A DNA stretch of 64,000 nucleotides from Photobacterium sanctipauli (GCF_003026495.1 NZ_PYMA01000010.1:140024-204023); one strand, 5' to 3'; counted from the stretch's first letter, positions 49,063 through 61,512 are shown. The notes: a model not told the origin generated them from the sequence alone. Numbers and translations are program-made.

Positions 49063-50133
49063 ATGTCTAATGTAATGGACGAATTTAGCTGGTTATACGG
49101 AAAACCAAGCTGTCAGGGCCGTATCAAGGTTGAGCCTGAAGACTTTATCGTGAAGGAAAACCTTGGCTTTGAGTTCGCCGGTGCCGGCGAACACTTTATG
49201 GTTAAAATCCGTAAAACGGGCGAAAACACCAAATACGTGGTCAATGAGCTCGCCAAGGCGTGTGGCGTTAAGTCGCGCGATGTGAGCTGGGCTGGCCTGA
49301 AAGACCGCTATGCGGTAACCGAGCAGTGGCTGAGTGTCCATTTGCCGGGTAAGCCGGATCCGGATCTTGCCCAGTTTGTGGCCGAGCACCCAGGTGTGGA
49401 AGTGCTGGAAACCTCCCGCCACGATAAGAAACTGCGCCCGGGCGATTTGGCGGGTAACTGGTTTCAGCTGCGCCTGACCGAGCTTGACCAAGCCCAAGAG
49501 GTGGTCGCTCGTATTGAGAAGGTGGCAGAGCACGGCGTGCCTAACTACTTCGGCGAGCAACGTTTTGGCCGCGGTGGCAACAACGTGGTAAAGGCGCGAG
49601 CTTGGGGCAACGATGAATTCCGTGTTCGCGACAAGAGCAAGCGCAGCTTCTACCTGTCGGCGGCGCGCTCTTGGTTGTTCAATATGGTGCTCTCGTCGCG
49701 TATTGAGCAACAAAAAGTCCATACCTTAATGGCGGGTGATAGCCTTGAGGTTAAAGGCGATGACCGGGCAACGATTGTCGAGCAGGTGACAGAGCAACTG
49801 CAGCACGACGTGGCTCGCGGGATGGCCGCGATCACCGCGCCGATGATGGGCGATAATGCCCTGCCGACCACCTTGGAAGCCGAGGCCTTCGAGATGGCGG
49901 TGGTTGAACAGGAGCCACTGTTGCTCAAGCTTATCCGTGATAACCGTATGCGCCACGAGCGTCGTCCGTTATTGCTCAAGCCAGAGCAGATGGCGTGGCA
50001 GCAGGACGTCAACAGCGTGACGGTGTCTTTTGCCTTGCCGGCGGGTTGCTTTGCAACAGCGGTGGTTCGTGAACTCATGGTAGAGCGCGAAGTCGAAAAT
50101 AAGGAAGACAACCATGCGAATCCTGATCAGTAA
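49063..50133 (+). CDS. truD: tRNA pseudouridine-13 synthase
   Basis: Makes pseudouridine at position 13 of tRNA-Glu. 356 residues; catalytic Asp in [17 protein letters not shown] near 80, and [14 protein letters not shown] near 166-179. Its end overlaps surE by 20 bases, the same arrangement as in E. coli. Confidence 0.95.
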   Translation: MSNVMDEFSWLYGKPSCQGRIKVEPEDFIVKENLGFEFAGAGEHFMVKIRKTGENTKYVVNELAKACGVKSRDVSWAGLKDRYAVTEQWLSVHLPGKPDPDLAQFVAEHPGVEVLETSRHDKKLRPGDLAGNWFQLRLTELDQAQEVVARIEKVAEHGVPNYFGEQRFGRGGNNVVKARAWGNDEFRVRDKSKRSFYLSAARSWLFNMVLSSRIEQQKVHTLMAGDSLEVKGDDRATIVEQVTEQLQHDVARGMAAITAPMMGDNALPTTLEAEAFEMAVVEQEPLLLKLIRDNRMRHERRPLLLKPEQMAWQQDVNSVTVSFALPAGCFATAVVRELMVEREVENKEDNHANPDQ

Positions 50134-50863
50134 CGACGACGGTATTTTTGCCGAGGGCATCAAAACACTGGCTGAAGCACTGGAAGAATTGGGGGAGGTG
50201 ACTGTCGTTGCCCCCGATCGCAACCGCTCCGGCGCCTCGAACTCGTTGACGCTGGACTACCCGCTTCGTATCCGCGAGGAAGGCGAGCGCCGGATCTCGG
50301 TTGAGGGCACGCCAACAGACTGTGTCCATTTCGCTTTGAACGAATGGCTGGACTACCGTCCTGATGTGGTTGTTGCGGGAATAAACCACGGTGCCAACCT
50401 GGGCGATGACGTGCTGTATTCCGGTACCGTTGCGGCAGCAACGGAAGGGCACTTTCTTGGCGTACCGGCTATCGCGGTCTCTTTGGTGGGCAAGACCCAC
50501 TTCGCCACCGCTGCGGCGGTGGTCAAGCAAGTATTGCGCAATAGCCAGCAGCGCCCATTGCCGAACAATAAGATCCTTAACATCAATGTCCCCGATGTGC
50601 CGTTGGCCGAGTTGGGTGAATGGCAGGTGACGCGCTTGGGCGCACGCCATCGAGCAGAAAACATGGTGAAGAGTGTCGACCCCCGCGGCAAAGCGCTTTA
50701 TTGGCTAGGTCCCCCGGGGCCGTGTCAGGACGCAGGGCCTGGTACCGACTTTTATGCCGTTGAACAGCATTGTGTTTCAATTACGCCATTGCAGGTTGAC
50801 CTGACCGCCCACGAGGCGATGGGAGAAATCAAGCAGTGGATTCATCATTTGGAGAAAAACTAA
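50114..50863 (+). CDS. surE: 5'/3'-nucleotidase SurE
   Basis: Metal-dependent nucleotidase and exopolyphosphatase. 249 residues: [16 protein letters not shown] at the start with the metal-binding Asp-Asp, [10 protein letters not shown] near 38-47, and [21 protein letters not shown] near 91-111 (in part). ATG at 50114 lies inside truD, and pcm starts two bases after its stop. Confidence 0.96.
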   Translation: MRILISNDDGIFAEGIKTLAEALEELGEVTVVAPDRNRSGASNSLTLDYPLRIREEGERRISVEGTPTDCVHFALNEWLDYRPDVVVAGINHGANLGDDVLYSGTVAAATEGHFLGVPAIAVSLVGKTHFATAAAVVKQVLRNSQQRPLPNNKILNINVPDVPLAELGEWQVTRLGARHRAENMVKSVDPRGKALYWLGPPGPCQDAGPGTDFYAVEQHCVSITPLQVDLTAHEAMGEIKQWIHHLEKN

Positions 50864-50865
50864 GT

Positions 50866-51495
50866 ATGCGCTATGTGGAAGAGCGGAACACCTTGCTGGC
50901 CTATCTCCAGCAGCAAGGGATCCGTAACGACAAGGTGCTTCAGGCGCTCGCTGCAGTTCCCCGTGAACTGTTCATCGACGAGGCCTTGTCTCACAAAGCC
51001 TACGAAAATAATGCCTTGCCAATCGGCAGCGGGCAGACGATTTCGCAACCCTATATTGTGGCGAAAATGACAGAGCTACTGTCGTTGCAAGCCCATTCCC
51101 GGGTGTTGGAAATTGGTACGGGATCGGGATACCAAACCGCGGTGCTGGCGCAGCTGGTTGATCATGTCTATTCGGTGGAGCGTATCAAGGCGTTGCAATG
51201 GCAGGCCAAGCGCCGCCTCAAGCAGCTTGAGTTGCACAACATCTCCACCAAGCATGGCGATGGCTGGCAAGGGTGGGCAAGCAAAGGCCCGTTTGATGCC
51301 ATTATTGTCACGGCCGCGGCTGCCGAAATCCCGGTAGAGCTGTTGAACCAGCTTAATGACGGTGGTCGGCTGATCATCCCTGTAGGTAATGATTTCCAAG
51401 TCCTGAAATTCATCGAGCGTCAGGGCGATCGCTTTACCTATCGTGATATTGAAGCGGTGCGCTTTGTACCGCTGGTAGCCGGGGAGCTGGCGTAG
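50866..51495 (+). CDS. pcm: Protein-L-isoaspartate O-methyltransferase
   Basis: Repairs isoaspartyl residues in aged proteins. From ATG 50866 it has 209 residues, close to E. coli Pcm (208). AdoMet loop [18 protein letters not shown] near 75-92 and the substrate segment [17 protein letters not shown] near 50-66. A GTG at 50836 opens the frame but lies inside surE. Stationary-phase gene next to surE, nlpD and rpoS, as in E. coli. Confidence 0.95.
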   Translation: MRYVEERNTLLAYLQQQGIRNDKVLQALAAVPRELFIDEALSHKAYENNALPIGSGQTISQPYIVAKMTELLSLQAHSRVLEIGTGSGYQTAVLAQLVDHVYSVERIKALQWQAKRRLKQLELHNISTKHGDGWQGWASKGPFDAIIVTAAAAEIPVELLNQLNDGGRLIIPVGNDFQVLKFIERQGDRFTYRDIEAVRFVPLVAGELA

Positions 51496-51501
51496 AGACC
51501 T

Positions 51502-52449
51502 ATGGGTATGGTTCGTATTGCAGGTAAACAATGGAAGTGGGCAACGCTGGTTGCCTGCTTGTCGCTGTCTGCCTGTAGTAACCATGCACCGGCTCCCGTC
51601 GCCAGTTTAGGCAAGGACTACCAGAGCCTTGAGCGAGGAAGCTACCGTGGTAGCTATTACGAGGTGAAGAAAGGCGACACGCTTTATTTTATCTCTTACA
51701 TCACGGGCAAAGAAGTGCAGGAGTTGGTGTCAGCCAATAACCTGTCCCAGCCTTATACCATTTTCCCTGGGCAAAAACTTCAGCTCTGGAAGCCAAAATA
51801 CGTGGCGCCGAGATACGGCAAGGCGGCGCCTGTCGCCGTTGCCAGTACCACGAAGAAAACACCTGCAAAAACAACATCAAAGCCTGCAGCGACTCAGCCA
51901 AAGCCAGCAGCCAAGCCGAAGCCTGCCTCCCAGCAGACGGCCCAGGCTGCAAAACCCAAGCCAAAAGCTGAGCAAAAAGTCGCCAATAAAAATGTTGATC
52001 AAGGTCGCACAAAAGAGTACTCTCAAAAAACTAAAAGTAACAAAGTTGTTACAAATAAGCCAAGTTCCACTAACAATAAAGTGGATAAATGGTCCTGGCC
52101 TGCTACAGGTCGCGTCGTTGCCAAGTTCTCCAATACGCAGAACGGCAACAAAGGCATAGATATTGCTGGAAAGCGGGGACAGGCCATTAAGGCATCGGCT
52201 GACGGAGTGGTGGTATACGCTGGCAACGCCCTTCGTGGTTATGGCAACTTGGTGATAATCAAGCACAGTGATGATTACCTCAGTGCGTATGCGCACAATG
52301 ATCAGCTGTTGGTTAAAGAGCAACAAAAGGTGACTTTAGGCCAGAAAATTGCATCAATGGGAAGCTCTGGTACCAGTGATGTAAGGCTACATTTTGAGAT
52401 CCGTTACAAAGGCAAATCTGTTGATCCAATGCGGTATTTGCCGCGGTAA
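51502..52449 (+). CDS. nlpD: Murein hydrolase activator lipoprotein NlpD
   Basis: Outer-membrane lipoprotein that activates amidase AmiC at division. 315 residues: lipobox LSAC near residue 25, LysM domain (YEVKKGDTLYFISYITG), a long Lys/Pro/Ala/Gln linker, and a LytM (M23) domain without the full metal set (GIDIAG, LHFEIRYKGK), as expected for an activator, not an enzyme. In E. coli the main rpoS promoter lies inside nlpD. Confidence 0.95.
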   Translation: MGMVRIAGKQWKWATLVACLSLSACSNHAPAPVASLGKDYQSLERGSYRGSYYEVKKGDTLYFISYITGKEVQELVSANNLSQPYTIFPGQKLQLWKPKYVAPRYGKAAPVAVASTTKKTPAKTTSKPAATQPKPAAKPKPASQQTAQAAKPKPKAEQKVANKNVDQGRTKEYSQKTKSNKVVTNKPSSTNNKVDKWSWPATGRVVAKFSNTQNGNKGIDIAGKRGQAIKASADGVVVYAGNALRGYGNLVIIKHSDDYLSAYAHNDQLLVKEQQKVTLGQKIASMGSSGTSDVRLHFEIRYKGKSVDPMRYLPR

Positions 52450-52505
52450 AAAACATGGCATAGTAAAGTTGTAATGTCTTGCTAACTCGCCATCTGGGAG
52501 GCGCT

Positions 52506-53498
52506 ATGAGTAGAAGCAATACTGCTACAAACATTGAAGACTTCGACTTCGAAGAAGAAATGGAAATTGATGCGCAAAGTGTTGAATCCAAAGTTGAAGA
52601 AACCAGTTCTAGCGAAGACGACGTCGATATCTCGCAGTACGGGGCAACACAGAAAGCCCTCGACGCGACCCAACTCTATTTAGGTGAGATTGGCTTTTCA
52701 CCACTCCTAACGGCAGAAGAAGAGGTGCTCTACGCACGCCGAGCATTGCGTGGCGATGAAGTTGCCCGTAAGCGCATGATTGAAAGTAACCTACGATTGG
52801 TTGTAAAAATTTCCCGCCGTTACAGCAACCGAGGGCTGGCCTTGCTGGATTTGGTCGAGGAGGGCAACTTAGGTTTGATCCGCGCGGTTGAAAAGTTTGA
52901 TCCGGAGCGTGGCTTCCGTTTCTCAACCTATGCAACCTGGTGGATCCGCCAAACCATTGAGCGGGCAATCATGAACCAAACCCGCACCATCCGGTTACCT
53001 ATTCATGTGGTCAAAGAGCTGAATGTTTACTTGCGTACCGCACGTGAATTGGCGCAGAAGCTGGATCACGAGCCGACGGCAGAGGATATAGCCCAGAAGC
53101 TCGATAAGTCTGTTGACGATGTTAACCGTATGCTGCGCCTGAACGAGCGTGTGGGTTCGGTGGATAACCCTATCGGTGGTGATTCGGAAAAAGCGTTGCT
53201 GGATATTATCCCCGATGAGAAAGGCGGCGGCCCGGAAACGTCCACTCAGGACGATGACATCAAGAGCTCGATTGTCCACTGGTTACAAGAGCTGAACCCG
53301 AAACAGCGCGAGGTGCTGGCACGCCGCTTTGGCCTGTTGGGCTATGAGGCATCGACGCTAGAGGATGTCGGCCGTGAAATTGGTTTGACCCGTGAACGAG
53401 TCCGTCAAATCCAGGTGGAAGGGCTGCGTCGCTTGCGAGATATGCTGACCCACCAAGGGTTGAATATCGAATCGCTGTTTAACCAGGAGCAACTGTAA
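52506..53498 (+). CDS. rpoS: RNA polymerase sigma factor RpoS
   Basis: Stationary-phase and stress sigma factor. 330 residues from ATG 52506 (GGGAGGC ahead): acidic N-terminus, region 1.2/2 ([38 protein letters not shown]), region 3 and region 4 ([24 protein letters not shown]). The nlpD-rpoS-mutS neighbourhood is conserved. Confidence 0.97.
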   Translation: MSRSNTATNIEDFDFEEEMEIDAQSVESKVEETSSSEDDVDISQYGATQKALDATQLYLGEIGFSPLLTAEEEVLYARRALRGDEVARKRMIESNLRLVVKISRRYSNRGLALLDLVEEGNLGLIRAVEKFDPERGFRFSTYATWWIRQTIERAIMNQTRTIRLPIHVVKELNVYLRTARELAQKLDHEPTAEDIAQKLDKSVDDVNRMLRLNERVGSVDNPIGGDSEKALLDIIPDEKGGGPETSTQDDDIKSSIVHWLQELNPKQREVLARRFGLLGYEASTLEDVGREIGLTRERVRQIQVEGLRRLRDMLTHQGLNIESLFNQEQL

Positions 53499-53564
53499 TT
53501 CCAAGCTAGAGAGGTAAGGTCAAGCCAACTTTTACCCACCATTTTTGCTTGGCTACCGGAATAC

Positions 53565-53600
53565 AAAAGGGGCTGATGCGTAGTGCATCAGCCCCTTTTT
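53565..53600. terminator. Convergent terminator between rpoS and mutS
   Basis: AAAAGGGGCTGATGC-GTAGT-GCATCAGCCCCTTTTT, a 15-bp perfect stem that can stop both genes. Confidence 0.95.
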
Positions 53601-53626
53601 CAACTGGGAACGTTGTTGTGAGCGCC

Positions 53627-56197
53627 TTACATCAAAGCTTTTAGGCGGTATAGCTCATCCAGAGCCTGGCGCGGAGTCATTTCGTCAGGGTTGATATTGG
53701 CCAACGCTTCTTCAACTTCGCTTGGCTCAGGGATCAGGCTGAGCTGGTGCTCGGGTTGAGGTGCGCTATTCGCCGGGCTCATTGCTTGCTGGTGGCCGCT
53801 GGCTTCCAGCTGCTTAAGCTTGGTTTTGGCGCGCTTGATCACCGACTTTGGTACGCCGGCTAGGCTGGCAACCGCAAGGCCATAAGATTTGCTGGCCGCA
53901 CCTTCTTGAACCGCGTGCATGAAGGCGATCTCGTCACCGTGCTCGACGGCGTCAAGGTGAACATTGGCCAAGCCATCCATGAGCGATGGCAGTTCGGTCA
54001 GTTCGAAATAGTGGGTGGCGAACAGCGTCATCGCGGCGATTTTATCTGCCAGCCATTCCGCACTTGCCCATGCCAGGGAAAGGCCATCGTAAGTACTGGT
54101 ACCGCGACCGATCTCATCCATCAACACCAAGCTATTTTGCGTCGCATTATGCAAGATATTTGCAGTTTCGGTCATCTCCACCATGAAGGTCGAACGCCCG
54201 GATGCGAGATCATCTGATGCGCCGATGCGGGTGAAGATACGATCAAGCGGGCCGATCTTGACTGCTTCCGCAGGTACAAACGAGCCAACATGGGCAAGCA
54301 AGGCGATCAGCGCGGTTTGTCGCATGTAGGTCGATTTACCACCCATGTTCGGGCCGGTGATGATCAGCATACGGCGATCGCGGTGGAGTGAAATCGGGTT
54401 GGCAATAAACGGTTCGCTGAGCACCTGCTCGACCACCGGGTGCCGGCCTGCCGTGATGTCGATACCGGCTTCCTCGACCAGCTCCGGGCGGCAGTAGTTC
54501 AGGGTGTCTGCACGCTCGGCCAGGTTGGCAAGCACATCCAACTCAGACAACGCGCTGGCGGCGTTTTGCAGTTGCTCAAGGTGCGGCAGCAATTGGTCGA
54601 ATAGCTCTTCCCAAAGTTTTTTCTCCAGTGCCAGTGCCTTGGACTTCGAGTTCAGTACTTTATCCTCGTGCTCTTTAAGCTCTGGGATAATGTAGCGCTC
54701 TGCGTTCTTGAGGGTTTGGCGGCGAATATAGTGGCTCGGCACCAAGTGGCTCTGGCCGCGGCTAACTTGGATGTAGAAGCCGTGTACCTGGTTGAATCCT
54801 ACCTTCAGGCTGTCGATGTCGTGGCGCTCGCGCTCGCTGGCTTCCAACTCTTCCAAGAACTTGGTGGCGCCCTCGGCAAGATCGCGCCATTCGTCCAGCT
54901 CAGCGTTGTAGCCTGGTGCCAGTACGCCACCGTCGCGGATCACGACTGGCGGGTTTTCGATAATTGCACGTTCTAGCAGATCGCATAAATCGTCCATCGG
55001 CGCGGCAAATTGCGCCAACTCGCCAATACGCGGCTCCGGCATCTCTGCCAGCAATTCACCCAGCTCAGGCAAGTGTTGAAGGGCGGTGCGCATACGGGCA
55101 AGGTCGCGCGGCCGTGCTGAGCGCAGTGCCAAACGGGCCAGGATGCGTTCGAGATCGCCCATGTGGCGCAGGACACCGGCCACATCAACAAACATGCCCG
55201 AGTCCTTGAAGCTGCCGATAGCATCCAGGCGCTCGTTAAGTTGCTTTTGATCGCGGATTGGCTGGTGCAGCCAACGTTTTAGCAGGCGGCTACCCATAGG
55301 CGTCGCGGTTTGATCCAATACCGAGGCAAGGGTGTTATCGAAGCCCCCGGCCAAGTTCTGGGTCAATTCAAGGTTGCGGCGAGTCGCAGCGTCCAGGATC
55401 ACGGCATGATCCTTGGTGTCTTGGGTAATGGCGCGGATGTGCGGCAGGGCGGTACGCTGGGTATCCTTCACATACTGCATCAAGCAGCCGGCAGCGCATA
55501 GGCCGTGCTCGGCTTGCTCGACGCCGAAGCCGACCAAGTCACGGGTTCCGAACTGCATGGTCAGCTGTTGGCGGGCGGTATCGAGGTCGAACTCCCATAC
55601 CGGGCGGCGACGTGCCCCTTTCAAGCCGTGGAAAAGGCCGGGCAAGGCAAAATCTTCAGGGTAGAGCAATTCTGCCGGGCTGGTGCGCTGCAGCTCGGCC
55701 TGCATGGCTTCCTCGGTTTCCGGCTCGGTTAGCATAAAGCGGCCTGAGGTGATGTCCAGCGTGGCGTAGCCGAAGGTGCCGTTGTCGTGGTAAATCGCAG
55801 CGATAAGGTTATCGTGACGCTCATTTAGCAAGGCTTCGTCACTCACCGTACCCGGGGTGATGATTCTGACGACTTTTCGCTCTACCGGCCCTTTGCTGGT
55901 GGCAGGGTCACCAATTTGTTCGCAAATAGCGGCCGATACGCCTTGCTGGACCAGCTTGGCAAGGTAGCCTTCGATCGAGTGGTAAGGCACACCTGCCATC
56001 GGGATTGGTTGGCCGTTGGACGAGCCACGCTTGGTAAGGGAAATATCCAGCAGTTGAGAAGCCTGCTTGGCATCATCAAAAAATAATTCGTAGAAGTCGC
56101 CCATCCGGTAGAACAGCAGAACATCAGGGTTTTCGGCCTTGATCTTCAAAAATTGCTGCATCATAGGGGTATGCTTTTCTATGCCTTTTATTGTCAC
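53627..56197 (-). CDS. mutS: DNA mismatch repair protein MutS
   Basis: Mismatch recognition ATPase. 856 residues from a GTG start at 56197; the mismatch-contact [12 protein letters not shown] lies near 29-40, Walker [10 protein letters not shown] near 618, and [16 protein letters not shown] near 693-708. The C-terminal DELYRLKAL is the tetramer/beta-clamp tail. [17 protein letters not shown] at the start fits the family. Confidence 0.97.
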   Translation of the reverse strand: MTIKGIEKHTPMMQQFLKIKAENPDVLLFYRMGDFYELFFDDAKQASQLLDISLTKRGSSNGQPIPMAGVPYHSIEGYLAKLVQQGVSAAICEQIGDPATSKGPVERKVVRIITPGTVSDEALLNERHDNLIAAIYHDNGTFGYATLDITSGRFMLTEPETEEAMQAELQRTSPAELLYPEDFALPGLFHGLKGARRRPVWEFDLDTARQQLTMQFGTRDLVGFGVEQAEHGLCAAGCLMQYVKDTQRTALPHIRAITQDTKDHAVILDAATRRNLELTQNLAGGFDNTLASVLDQTATPMGSRLLKRWLHQPIRDQKQLNERLDAIGSFKDSGMFVDVAGVLRHMGDLERILARLALRSARPRDLARMRTALQHLPELGELLAEMPEPRIGELAQFAAPMDDLCDLLERAIIENPPVVIRDGGVLAPGYNAELDEWRDLAEGATKFLEELEASERERHDIDSLKVGFNQVHGFYIQVSRGQSHLVPSHYIRRQTLKNAERYIIPELKEHEDKVLNSKSKALALEKKLWEELFDQLLPHLEQLQNAASALSELDVLANLAERADTLNYCRPELVEEAGIDITAGRHPVVEQVLSEPFIANPISLHRDRRMLIITGPNMGGKSTYMRQTALIALLAHVGSFVPAEAVKIGPLDRIFTRIGASDDLASGRSTFMVEMTETANILHNATQNSLVLMDEIGRGTSTYDGLSLAWASAEWLADKIAAMTLFATHYFELTELPSLMDGLANVHLDAVEHGDEIAFMHAVQEGAASKSYGLAVASLAGVPKSVIKRAKTKLKQLEASGHQQAMSPANSAPQPEHQLSLIPEPSEVEEALANINPDEMTPRQALDELYRLKALM

Positions 56198-56398
56198 GAT
56201 ATCGCCTGCTAAATAGTGCCGCTCGTTGAGGCGAACCCTCTCATCGAGCGGAAATAATTCTGGCCGCCTAGGATACGTGAATCAGGCGATTGGGCATAGT
56301 GGCAAGTAAGATTTTTCGTCGTGACAATGCACTCGACTTGCTGCGGTGAATGGGTCGGAGTATCTTGTTGGCGAGCTTGCGACAAGAAGGAATATTCA

Positions 56399-56878
56399 AT
56401 GGAATTGGCAGCGCAGTTAGGGCAGGCGCTTTCCCGCCAGCAATGGGTCGCCGCGACGGCGGAATCTTGCACTGGCGGCGGGGTGTCGATGGCGATAACC
56501 GAGGTGGCAGGAAGCTCGGCATGGTTCGACCGGGCATTCGTGACTTACAGCAATGAAGCCAAGGTGCAAATGCTGGGTGTTCAAGAGGCAACGCTGATCG
56601 AGCATGGTGCCGTGAGCGAGGCTACCGTACAGGAAATGGCGCAGGGAGCACTGGTGAGCTCGGTGGCTGATATCAGTGTGGCGATTAGCGGCATTGCTGG
56701 GCCGGGAGGCGGGACGTTGGATAAGCCGGTGGGTACCGTGTGCTTTGCCTGGGCGGACAAGACCGGTTGGCTGGCTGTCGAAACTTGCCTGTTCGACGGT
56801 GACCGCCAAGCGGTGCGGACTCAGGCGGTGGAAAAAGCACTGGCGGGTTTGCACGCGCGCCTACAGTCCCTTGAATAA
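56399..56878 (+). CDS. pncC: Nicotinamide-nucleotide amidase (stand-alone CinA C-domain)
   Basis: Deamidates NMN to nicotinate mononucleotide in pyridine nucleotide salvage. 159 residues from ATG 56399 (AGAAGGA ahead): TAESCTGGGVSMAIT near 19-33 and GIAGPGGGTLDKPVG near 102-116. It is upstream of recA as in E. coli (ygaD), and divergent from mutS. Confidence 0.93.
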   Translation: MELAAQLGQALSRQQWVAATAESCTGGGVSMAITEVAGSSAWFDRAFVTYSNEAKVQMLGVQEATLIEHGAVSEATVQEMAQGALVSSVADISVAISGIAGPGGGTLDKPVGTVCFAWADKTGWLAVETCLFDGDRQAVRTQAVEKALAGLHARLQSLE

Positions 56879-56939
56879 AATCAGAGATTGGCATTGCTGT
56901 AGCAGAGTTCACAAAAAAATTTTCATACAGTGCTAGACA

Positions 56940-56955
56940 CTGTATGAATAGACAG
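56940..56955. promoter_or_regulatory. LexA (SOS) box of recA
   Basis: CTGT-ATGAATAG-ACAG fits CTGT-N8-ACAG exactly, 53 bases ahead of the recA ATG. It shares its left arm with the perfect inverted repeat CATACAGTG / CACTGTATG at 56924-56946. Confidence 0.88.
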
Positions 56956-57008
56956 TATACTAATCATCATTATCAGTACTTAATTTTAAGCATCCGTTGG
57001 AGAGTCGA

Positions 57009-58052
57009 ATGGACGACAACAAGCAGAAGGCACTTGCCGCCGCGTTAGGTCAAATTGAGAAGCAATTTGGTAAAGGCTCAATCATGAAATTGGGCGACAA
57101 CCGCACAATGGATGTGGAAACAGTATCAACAGGCTCTCTGTCCCTTGATATTGCATTAGGTGCTGGCGGTTTGCCAATGGGCCGTATTGTTGAAATCTAC
57201 GGTCCTGAATCATCAGGTAAAACAACCCTTACTCTTGAAGTCATTGCAGCGGCACAACGACAGGGCAAGACCTGTGCATTCATCGATGCCGAGCACGCAC
57301 TTGACCCAATCTACGCTCAGAAGCTGGGTGTGGACATCGACCAACTACTGGTTTCTCAGCCTGATACGGGTGAGCAAGCACTAGAAATCGCTGATGCACT
57401 GGCACGCTCTGGTGCGGTTGACATCCTGGTCGTCGACTCCGTTGCGGCACTGACACCTAAGGCTGAGATCGAAGGTGAAATGGGTGACTCGCACATGGGT
57501 CTGCAGGCACGTATGCTGTCTCAGGCGATGCGTAAAATCACCGGTAACCTGAAGCAGTCGAACTGTATGTGTATCTTCATCAACCAGATCCGTATGAAGA
57601 TCGGTGTGATGTTCGGTAACCCAGAAACAACGACGGGTGGTAACGCACTGAAGTTCTACGCATCTGTTCGTCTTGATATTCGCCGTACCGGTGCAATCAA
57701 AGACGGTGATGAGGTGGTGGGTAACGAAACCCGTATCAAGGTTGTTAAGAACAAGATTGCTGCGCCATTTAAGCAGGCTGAAACCCAGATCCTTTACGGC
57801 CAAGGCTTCAACCGTAACGGTGAGCTAATTGACCTGGGCGTTAAGAATAAGATGGTTGAGAAGGCGGGTGCTTGGTACAGCTACCAAGGCGACAAGATCG
57901 GCCAGGGTAAAGCCAACGCATGTAAATACCTTGTTGAGCACCCAGAAGTGGCAGAAGAGCTTGAGAAGAAGCTGCGTGATCTATTGCTAACGACTGCAGT
58001 TGCTGAAGAAGACGTATTGGAAAGCGACGCTGAAGAAGATCAGGCATTCTAA
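57009..58052 (+). CDS. recA: Recombinase RecA
   Basis: ATP-dependent strand-exchange protein and LexA co-protease. From ATG 57009 (GGAGAG ahead) it has 347 residues: [13 protein letters not shown] start, Walker [12 protein letters not shown] near 66-76, [13 protein letters not shown] near 118, and an acidic C-terminus ([13 protein letters not shown]). Under LexA control as shown by the upstream box. Confidence 0.98.
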   Translation: MDDNKQKALAAALGQIEKQFGKGSIMKLGDNRTMDVETVSTGSLSLDIALGAGGLPMGRIVEIYGPESSGKTTLTLEVIAAAQRQGKTCAFIDAEHALDPIYAQKLGVDIDQLLVSQPDTGEQALEIADALARSGAVDILVVDSVAALTPKAEIEGEMGDSHMGLQARMLSQAMRKITGNLKQSNCMCIFINQIRMKIGVMFGNPETTTGGNALKFYASVRLDIRRTGAIKDGDEVVGNETRIKVVKNKIAAPFKQAETQILYGQGFNRNGELIDLGVKNKMVEKAGAWYSYQGDKIGQGKANACKYLVEHPEVAEELEKKLRDLLLTTAVAEEDVLESDAEEDQAF

Positions 58053-58096
58053 TTGCCGCTAGGCTTCATACTGTATTTTCAGTGTATGCATTGATG

Positions 58097-58132
58097 AAAA
58101 CGGGCTGGTAGCGATTACCTGCCCGTTTTTGT
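58097..58132 (+). terminator. Terminator after recA
   Basis: AAAACGGGC-T-GGTA ... TACC-T-GCCCGTTTTTGT, an interrupted stem with a T-run; recX lies beyond, so its expression probably needs read-through as in E. coli. Confidence 0.85.
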
Positions 58133-58150
58133 ATTTGGGGAGAAACACCA

Positions 58151-58606
58151 ATGCCAAGACCGAAGAAAAGTGCCAAAGCCGCGGCGGTTGCCTATCTTTC
58201 GCGCCGCGATCATGCGGAAAAGGAGCTCCAGCAAAAGCTGGTTGCCCGGGGGTATGATGAGCAGGAGGCGCAAGAGGCGGTCGCCTTTTGCCAAGACTAC
58301 AACTGGATCGATGATGCGAGGTATGCAGAAAGAACCCTTTCCAACGGTATTGCCAAAGGGTGGGGACTACTGCGCATACGCCAAGAGCTTGCCTACAAGG
58401 GGATACATGAGGCGATTGTCCAGCAGCTGCTCGAAGAGGATGAGTTTGATTGGTTTGGGCATGCCAAGGCTGTAGCGCTGCGGAAATTTGGTGCAACAGA
58501 GATTGATACCCCGAAGGAGAAAGCCCGCCGTTTCCGCTTTTTACAGTCCCGTGGCTTCGAGTTGGAAGAAATCCGCTATGCACTCAATATCGACGATGAG
58601 TATTAG
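58151..58606 (+). CDS. recX: RecA regulator RecX
   Basis: Caps RecA filaments and limits recombination. 151 residues with repeats of the RecX three-helix fold: YLSRRDHAEKELQQKLVARGY, FCQDYNWIDDARYAE and GWGLLRIRQELAYKGI. 98 bases after recA, behind a terminator. Confidence 0.93.
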   Translation: MPRPKKSAKAAAVAYLSRRDHAEKELQQKLVARGYDEQEAQEAVAFCQDYNWIDDARYAERTLSNGIAKGWGLLRIRQELAYKGIHEAIVQQLLEEDEFDWFGHAKAVALRKFGATEIDTPKEKARRFRFLQSRGFELEEIRYALNIDDEY

Positions 58607-58869
58607 CCTTGTCGGCCGCCAACCGGTTTAATCGTGCATAAATACCAAGAACCGTGTTCAGTTTGGTATAAAATACGTTAAATCTTCACATAACATTTCC
58701 CGTATTGCCCGCCGTTGTTTTACAATAACCGCCAAAGAATTTATGTTAGTCCCATCGAGGCCTGCCACAACTCGACCGCCAAGGGCTTGGCGGTATTGCA
58801 GTGGCGGGTGCTATGACAAAATAAGTTCGCCCTTTCAGTTTACATAAAAGCATTATTCAGGATTTGCCA

Positions 58870-61494
58870 ATGTACATGAGCACTGATGAGATTCGCCGTG
58901 CGTTTCTTGCGTTTTTTGAGAGCAAAGGCCACCAGATTGTGGAAAGCTCTTCTCTTGTACCTGCTAACGACCCAACGTTGTTGTTTACCAATGCAGGTAT
59001 GAACCAATTTAAAGATACATTTTTAGGTCTGGAAAAGCGCAACTACACTCGAGCGACAACAGCTCAGCGCTGTGTTCGTGCTGGTGGTAAGCACAACGAC
59101 TTGGAAAATGTTGGCTTTACTGCCCGTCACCATACTTTCTTCGAAATGCTGGGTAACTTCAGCTTCGGTGACTACTTCAAGCACGACGCTATCAAGTACG
59201 CTTGGGAATTCCTAACTGACGTATTGAAGCTGCCTGAAGATCGCCTGTTGGTAACGGTATACGAGACCGACGACGAAGCATTCGAGATCTGGAACAAGGA
59301 AATGGGTATCCCTGCTGATCGCATCGTGCGCATCGGCGACAAGAAGGGCGGCAAGCCATTTGAGTCAGACAACTTCTGGCAGATGGGCGACACTGGCCCA
59401 TGTGGTCCATGTACTGAAATTTTCTACGATCACGGTGATCACATCTGGGGTGGCCGCCCTGGTACGCCAGAAGAAGACGGCGACCGTTTCATCGAGATCT
59501 GGAACAACGTATTCATGCAATTCAACCGTCAGGCAGACGGCACGATGGAGCCACTACCTAAGCCGTCGGTTGATACCGGTATGGGTATCGAGCGTATCGC
59601 CGCGATCATGCAGGGCGTGCACTCAAACTACGAGATCGATATCTTCCAAACGCTGATCAAAGAAGCGGCGAAGACAATCGGTCACGACGATCTAGGCAAC
59701 CAGTCGCTACGCGTTGTGGCTGACCACATCCGTTCTTGTGCCTATCTCATCGTTGATGGCGTGATGCCGTCGAACGAAGGCCGTGGCTACGTGCTTCGCC
59801 GTATTATCCGTCGCGCGGTTCGCCATGGTAACAAGCTAGGCGCGAAAGGCGCATTCTTCTACCAGTTGGTAGGCCCTCTGGCTGAAATCATGGGCACCGC
59901 CGGTGAAGAGCTGAAGAAACAGCAAGCGATGGTTGAGAAGGTACTGAAGATTGAAGAAGACAACTTCGGCCGCACCCTTGACCGTGGTATGACAATCTTG
60001 TCCGAAGCACTGGATAACCTAGACGGCAAAATGCTTGACGGTGAAACCGTATTTAAGCTTTACGATACATACGGCTTCCCGGCTGACCTAACCAACGACG
60101 TTGCCCGTGAGCGTGGCTTCTCTATCGATGAAGAAGGCTTCAACAATGCGATGGAAGCACAGCGCCAGCGCGCGCGTGAAGCTGGTCAGTTTGGTGTCGA
60201 CTACAATGACGCGATCAAGGTAGACGCGAACACCGAGTTCTGTGGTTACAGCGCGACTGAAGGCGAAGCGGCAGTGGTTGCACTGTACCGCGACGGCGAC
60301 GCAGTAGACAGCATTGAAGCGGGCGAAGAAGCACTGGTTGTGCTTGATAACACGCCGTTCTATGCCGAGTCTGGTGGCCAGTGCGGCGATACCGGTGTGA
60401 TGACTGCGGCGGCGGCAACATTCAATGTTGCTGACACCCAGAAGTTTGGCAACGCCATTGGCCACAAAGGCCAGCTAGCGACAGGCAGCCTGAAAGTCGG
60501 CGACAAGCTGGCGGCAACCGTTGATGCCGAGCGCCGTGCCGCCATCAGCCTGAACCACTCAGCAACGCACCTATTGCACGCCGCACTACGCAACCTATTG
60601 GGTGAGCACGTGGCACAGAAGGGCTCGCTAGTGAAGCCAGAAGGTCTGCGTTTCGACTTCTCGAACCTTGAAGCGGTTAGCACTGAGCAGCTACGTGAAG
60701 TTGAGCGCGTGGTGAACGAGCAGATCCGTCGTAACCACACTATCGCCACCGACGTGATGGACATTGAATCGGCCAAAGAAAAAGGTGCGATGGCACTGTT
60801 TGGCGAGAAATATGATGACGAAGTTCGCGTACTGAGCATGGGTGACTTCTCGGTAGAGCTTTGTGGTGGTATTCATGCAACCAATACGGGTGATATCGGC
60901 CTATTCAAGATTGTTTCTGAAGGTGGTATCGCAGCAGGCATTCGCCGTATTGAAGCGGTCACTGGCGAAGCGGCGATTGAAGCGCTGCACGCTCAGGAAG
61001 CGCTACTGGCTGAAACGGCTGGCTTGGTGAAGTCTGACTCGGCGTCGGTTGCCACCAAGGTGAGTGCACTGGTTGCGCATAGCAAGCAGCTAGAGAAAGA
61101 AATTCAGCAATTGAAAGATAAGCTTGCAGCACAAGAGAGTGCGGGACTTATCAATCAGGCGCAGGAAATCAACGGTGTGAAAGTGTTGGTTTCTAAACTG
61201 GACGGCGCAGACAACAAAGCATTGCGCGGCATGGTTGATGAACTGAAGAACCAGCTGGGCAGCGGTATTGTTGTGCTAGGTAACGTGAGTGGCGATAAGG
61301 TTGGCCTGATCGCTGGTGTGACCAAAGATCTTACCGGCAAGGTGAAAGCAGGCGAACTGGTTAACCTGGTTGCCCAGCAAGTAGGCGGTAAGGGCGGTGG
61401 TCGTCCTGATATGGCCCAAGCGGGTGGTACAGATGCAGCAGCTCTGCCTGCGGCACTAGAATCTGTAACCCCTTGGTTGACTGAGAAACTGTAA
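58870..61494 (+). CDS. alaS: Alanyl-tRNA synthetase
   Basis: 874 residues from ATG 58870 (CAGGA ahead); a TTG at 58864 is possible. Class II core starts [18 protein letters not shown]; editing domain has [13 protein letters not shown] and the zinc [14 protein letters not shown]-Ala domain at the end. Followed by lysC after 18 bases, no terminator between. Confidence 0.97.
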   Translation: MYMSTDEIRRAFLAFFESKGHQIVESSSLVPANDPTLLFTNAGMNQFKDTFLGLEKRNYTRATTAQRCVRAGGKHNDLENVGFTARHHTFFEMLGNFSFGDYFKHDAIKYAWEFLTDVLKLPEDRLLVTVYETDDEAFEIWNKEMGIPADRIVRIGDKKGGKPFESDNFWQMGDTGPCGPCTEIFYDHGDHIWGGRPGTPEEDGDRFIEIWNNVFMQFNRQADGTMEPLPKPSVDTGMGIERIAAIMQGVHSNYEIDIFQTLIKEAAKTIGHDDLGNQSLRVVADHIRSCAYLIVDGVMPSNEGRGYVLRRIIRRAVRHGNKLGAKGAFFYQLVGPLAEIMGTAGEELKKQQAMVEKVLKIEEDNFGRTLDRGMTILSEALDNLDGKMLDGETVFKLYDTYGFPADLTNDVARERGFSIDEEGFNNAMEAQRQRAREAGQFGVDYNDAIKVDANTEFCGYSATEGEAAVVALYRDGDAVDSIEAGEEALVVLDNTPFYAESGGQCGDTGVMTAAAATFNVADTQKFGNAIGHKGQLATGSLKVGDKLAATVDAERRAAISLNHSATHLLHAALRNLLGEHVAQKGSLVKPEGLRFDFSNLEAVSTEQLREVERVVNEQIRRNHTIATDVMDIESAKEKGAMALFGEKYDDEVRVLSMGDFSVELCGGIHATNTGDIGLFKIVSEGGIAAGIRRIEAVTGEAAIEALHAQEALLAETAGLVKSDSASVATKVSALVAHSKQLEKEIQQLKDKLAAQESAGLINQAQEINGVKVLVSKLDGADNKALRGMVDELKNQLGSGIVVLGNVSGDKVGLIAGVTKDLTGKVKAGELVNLVAQQVGGKGGGRPDMAQAGGTDAAALPAALESVTPWLTEKL

Positions 61495-61512
61495 TTATTC
61501 TGGAGAGGTGCA

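Noticed and set aside
61495..61512. Possible lysine riboswitch before lysC
   Set aside because: Only 18 bases separate alaS and lysC; no room.
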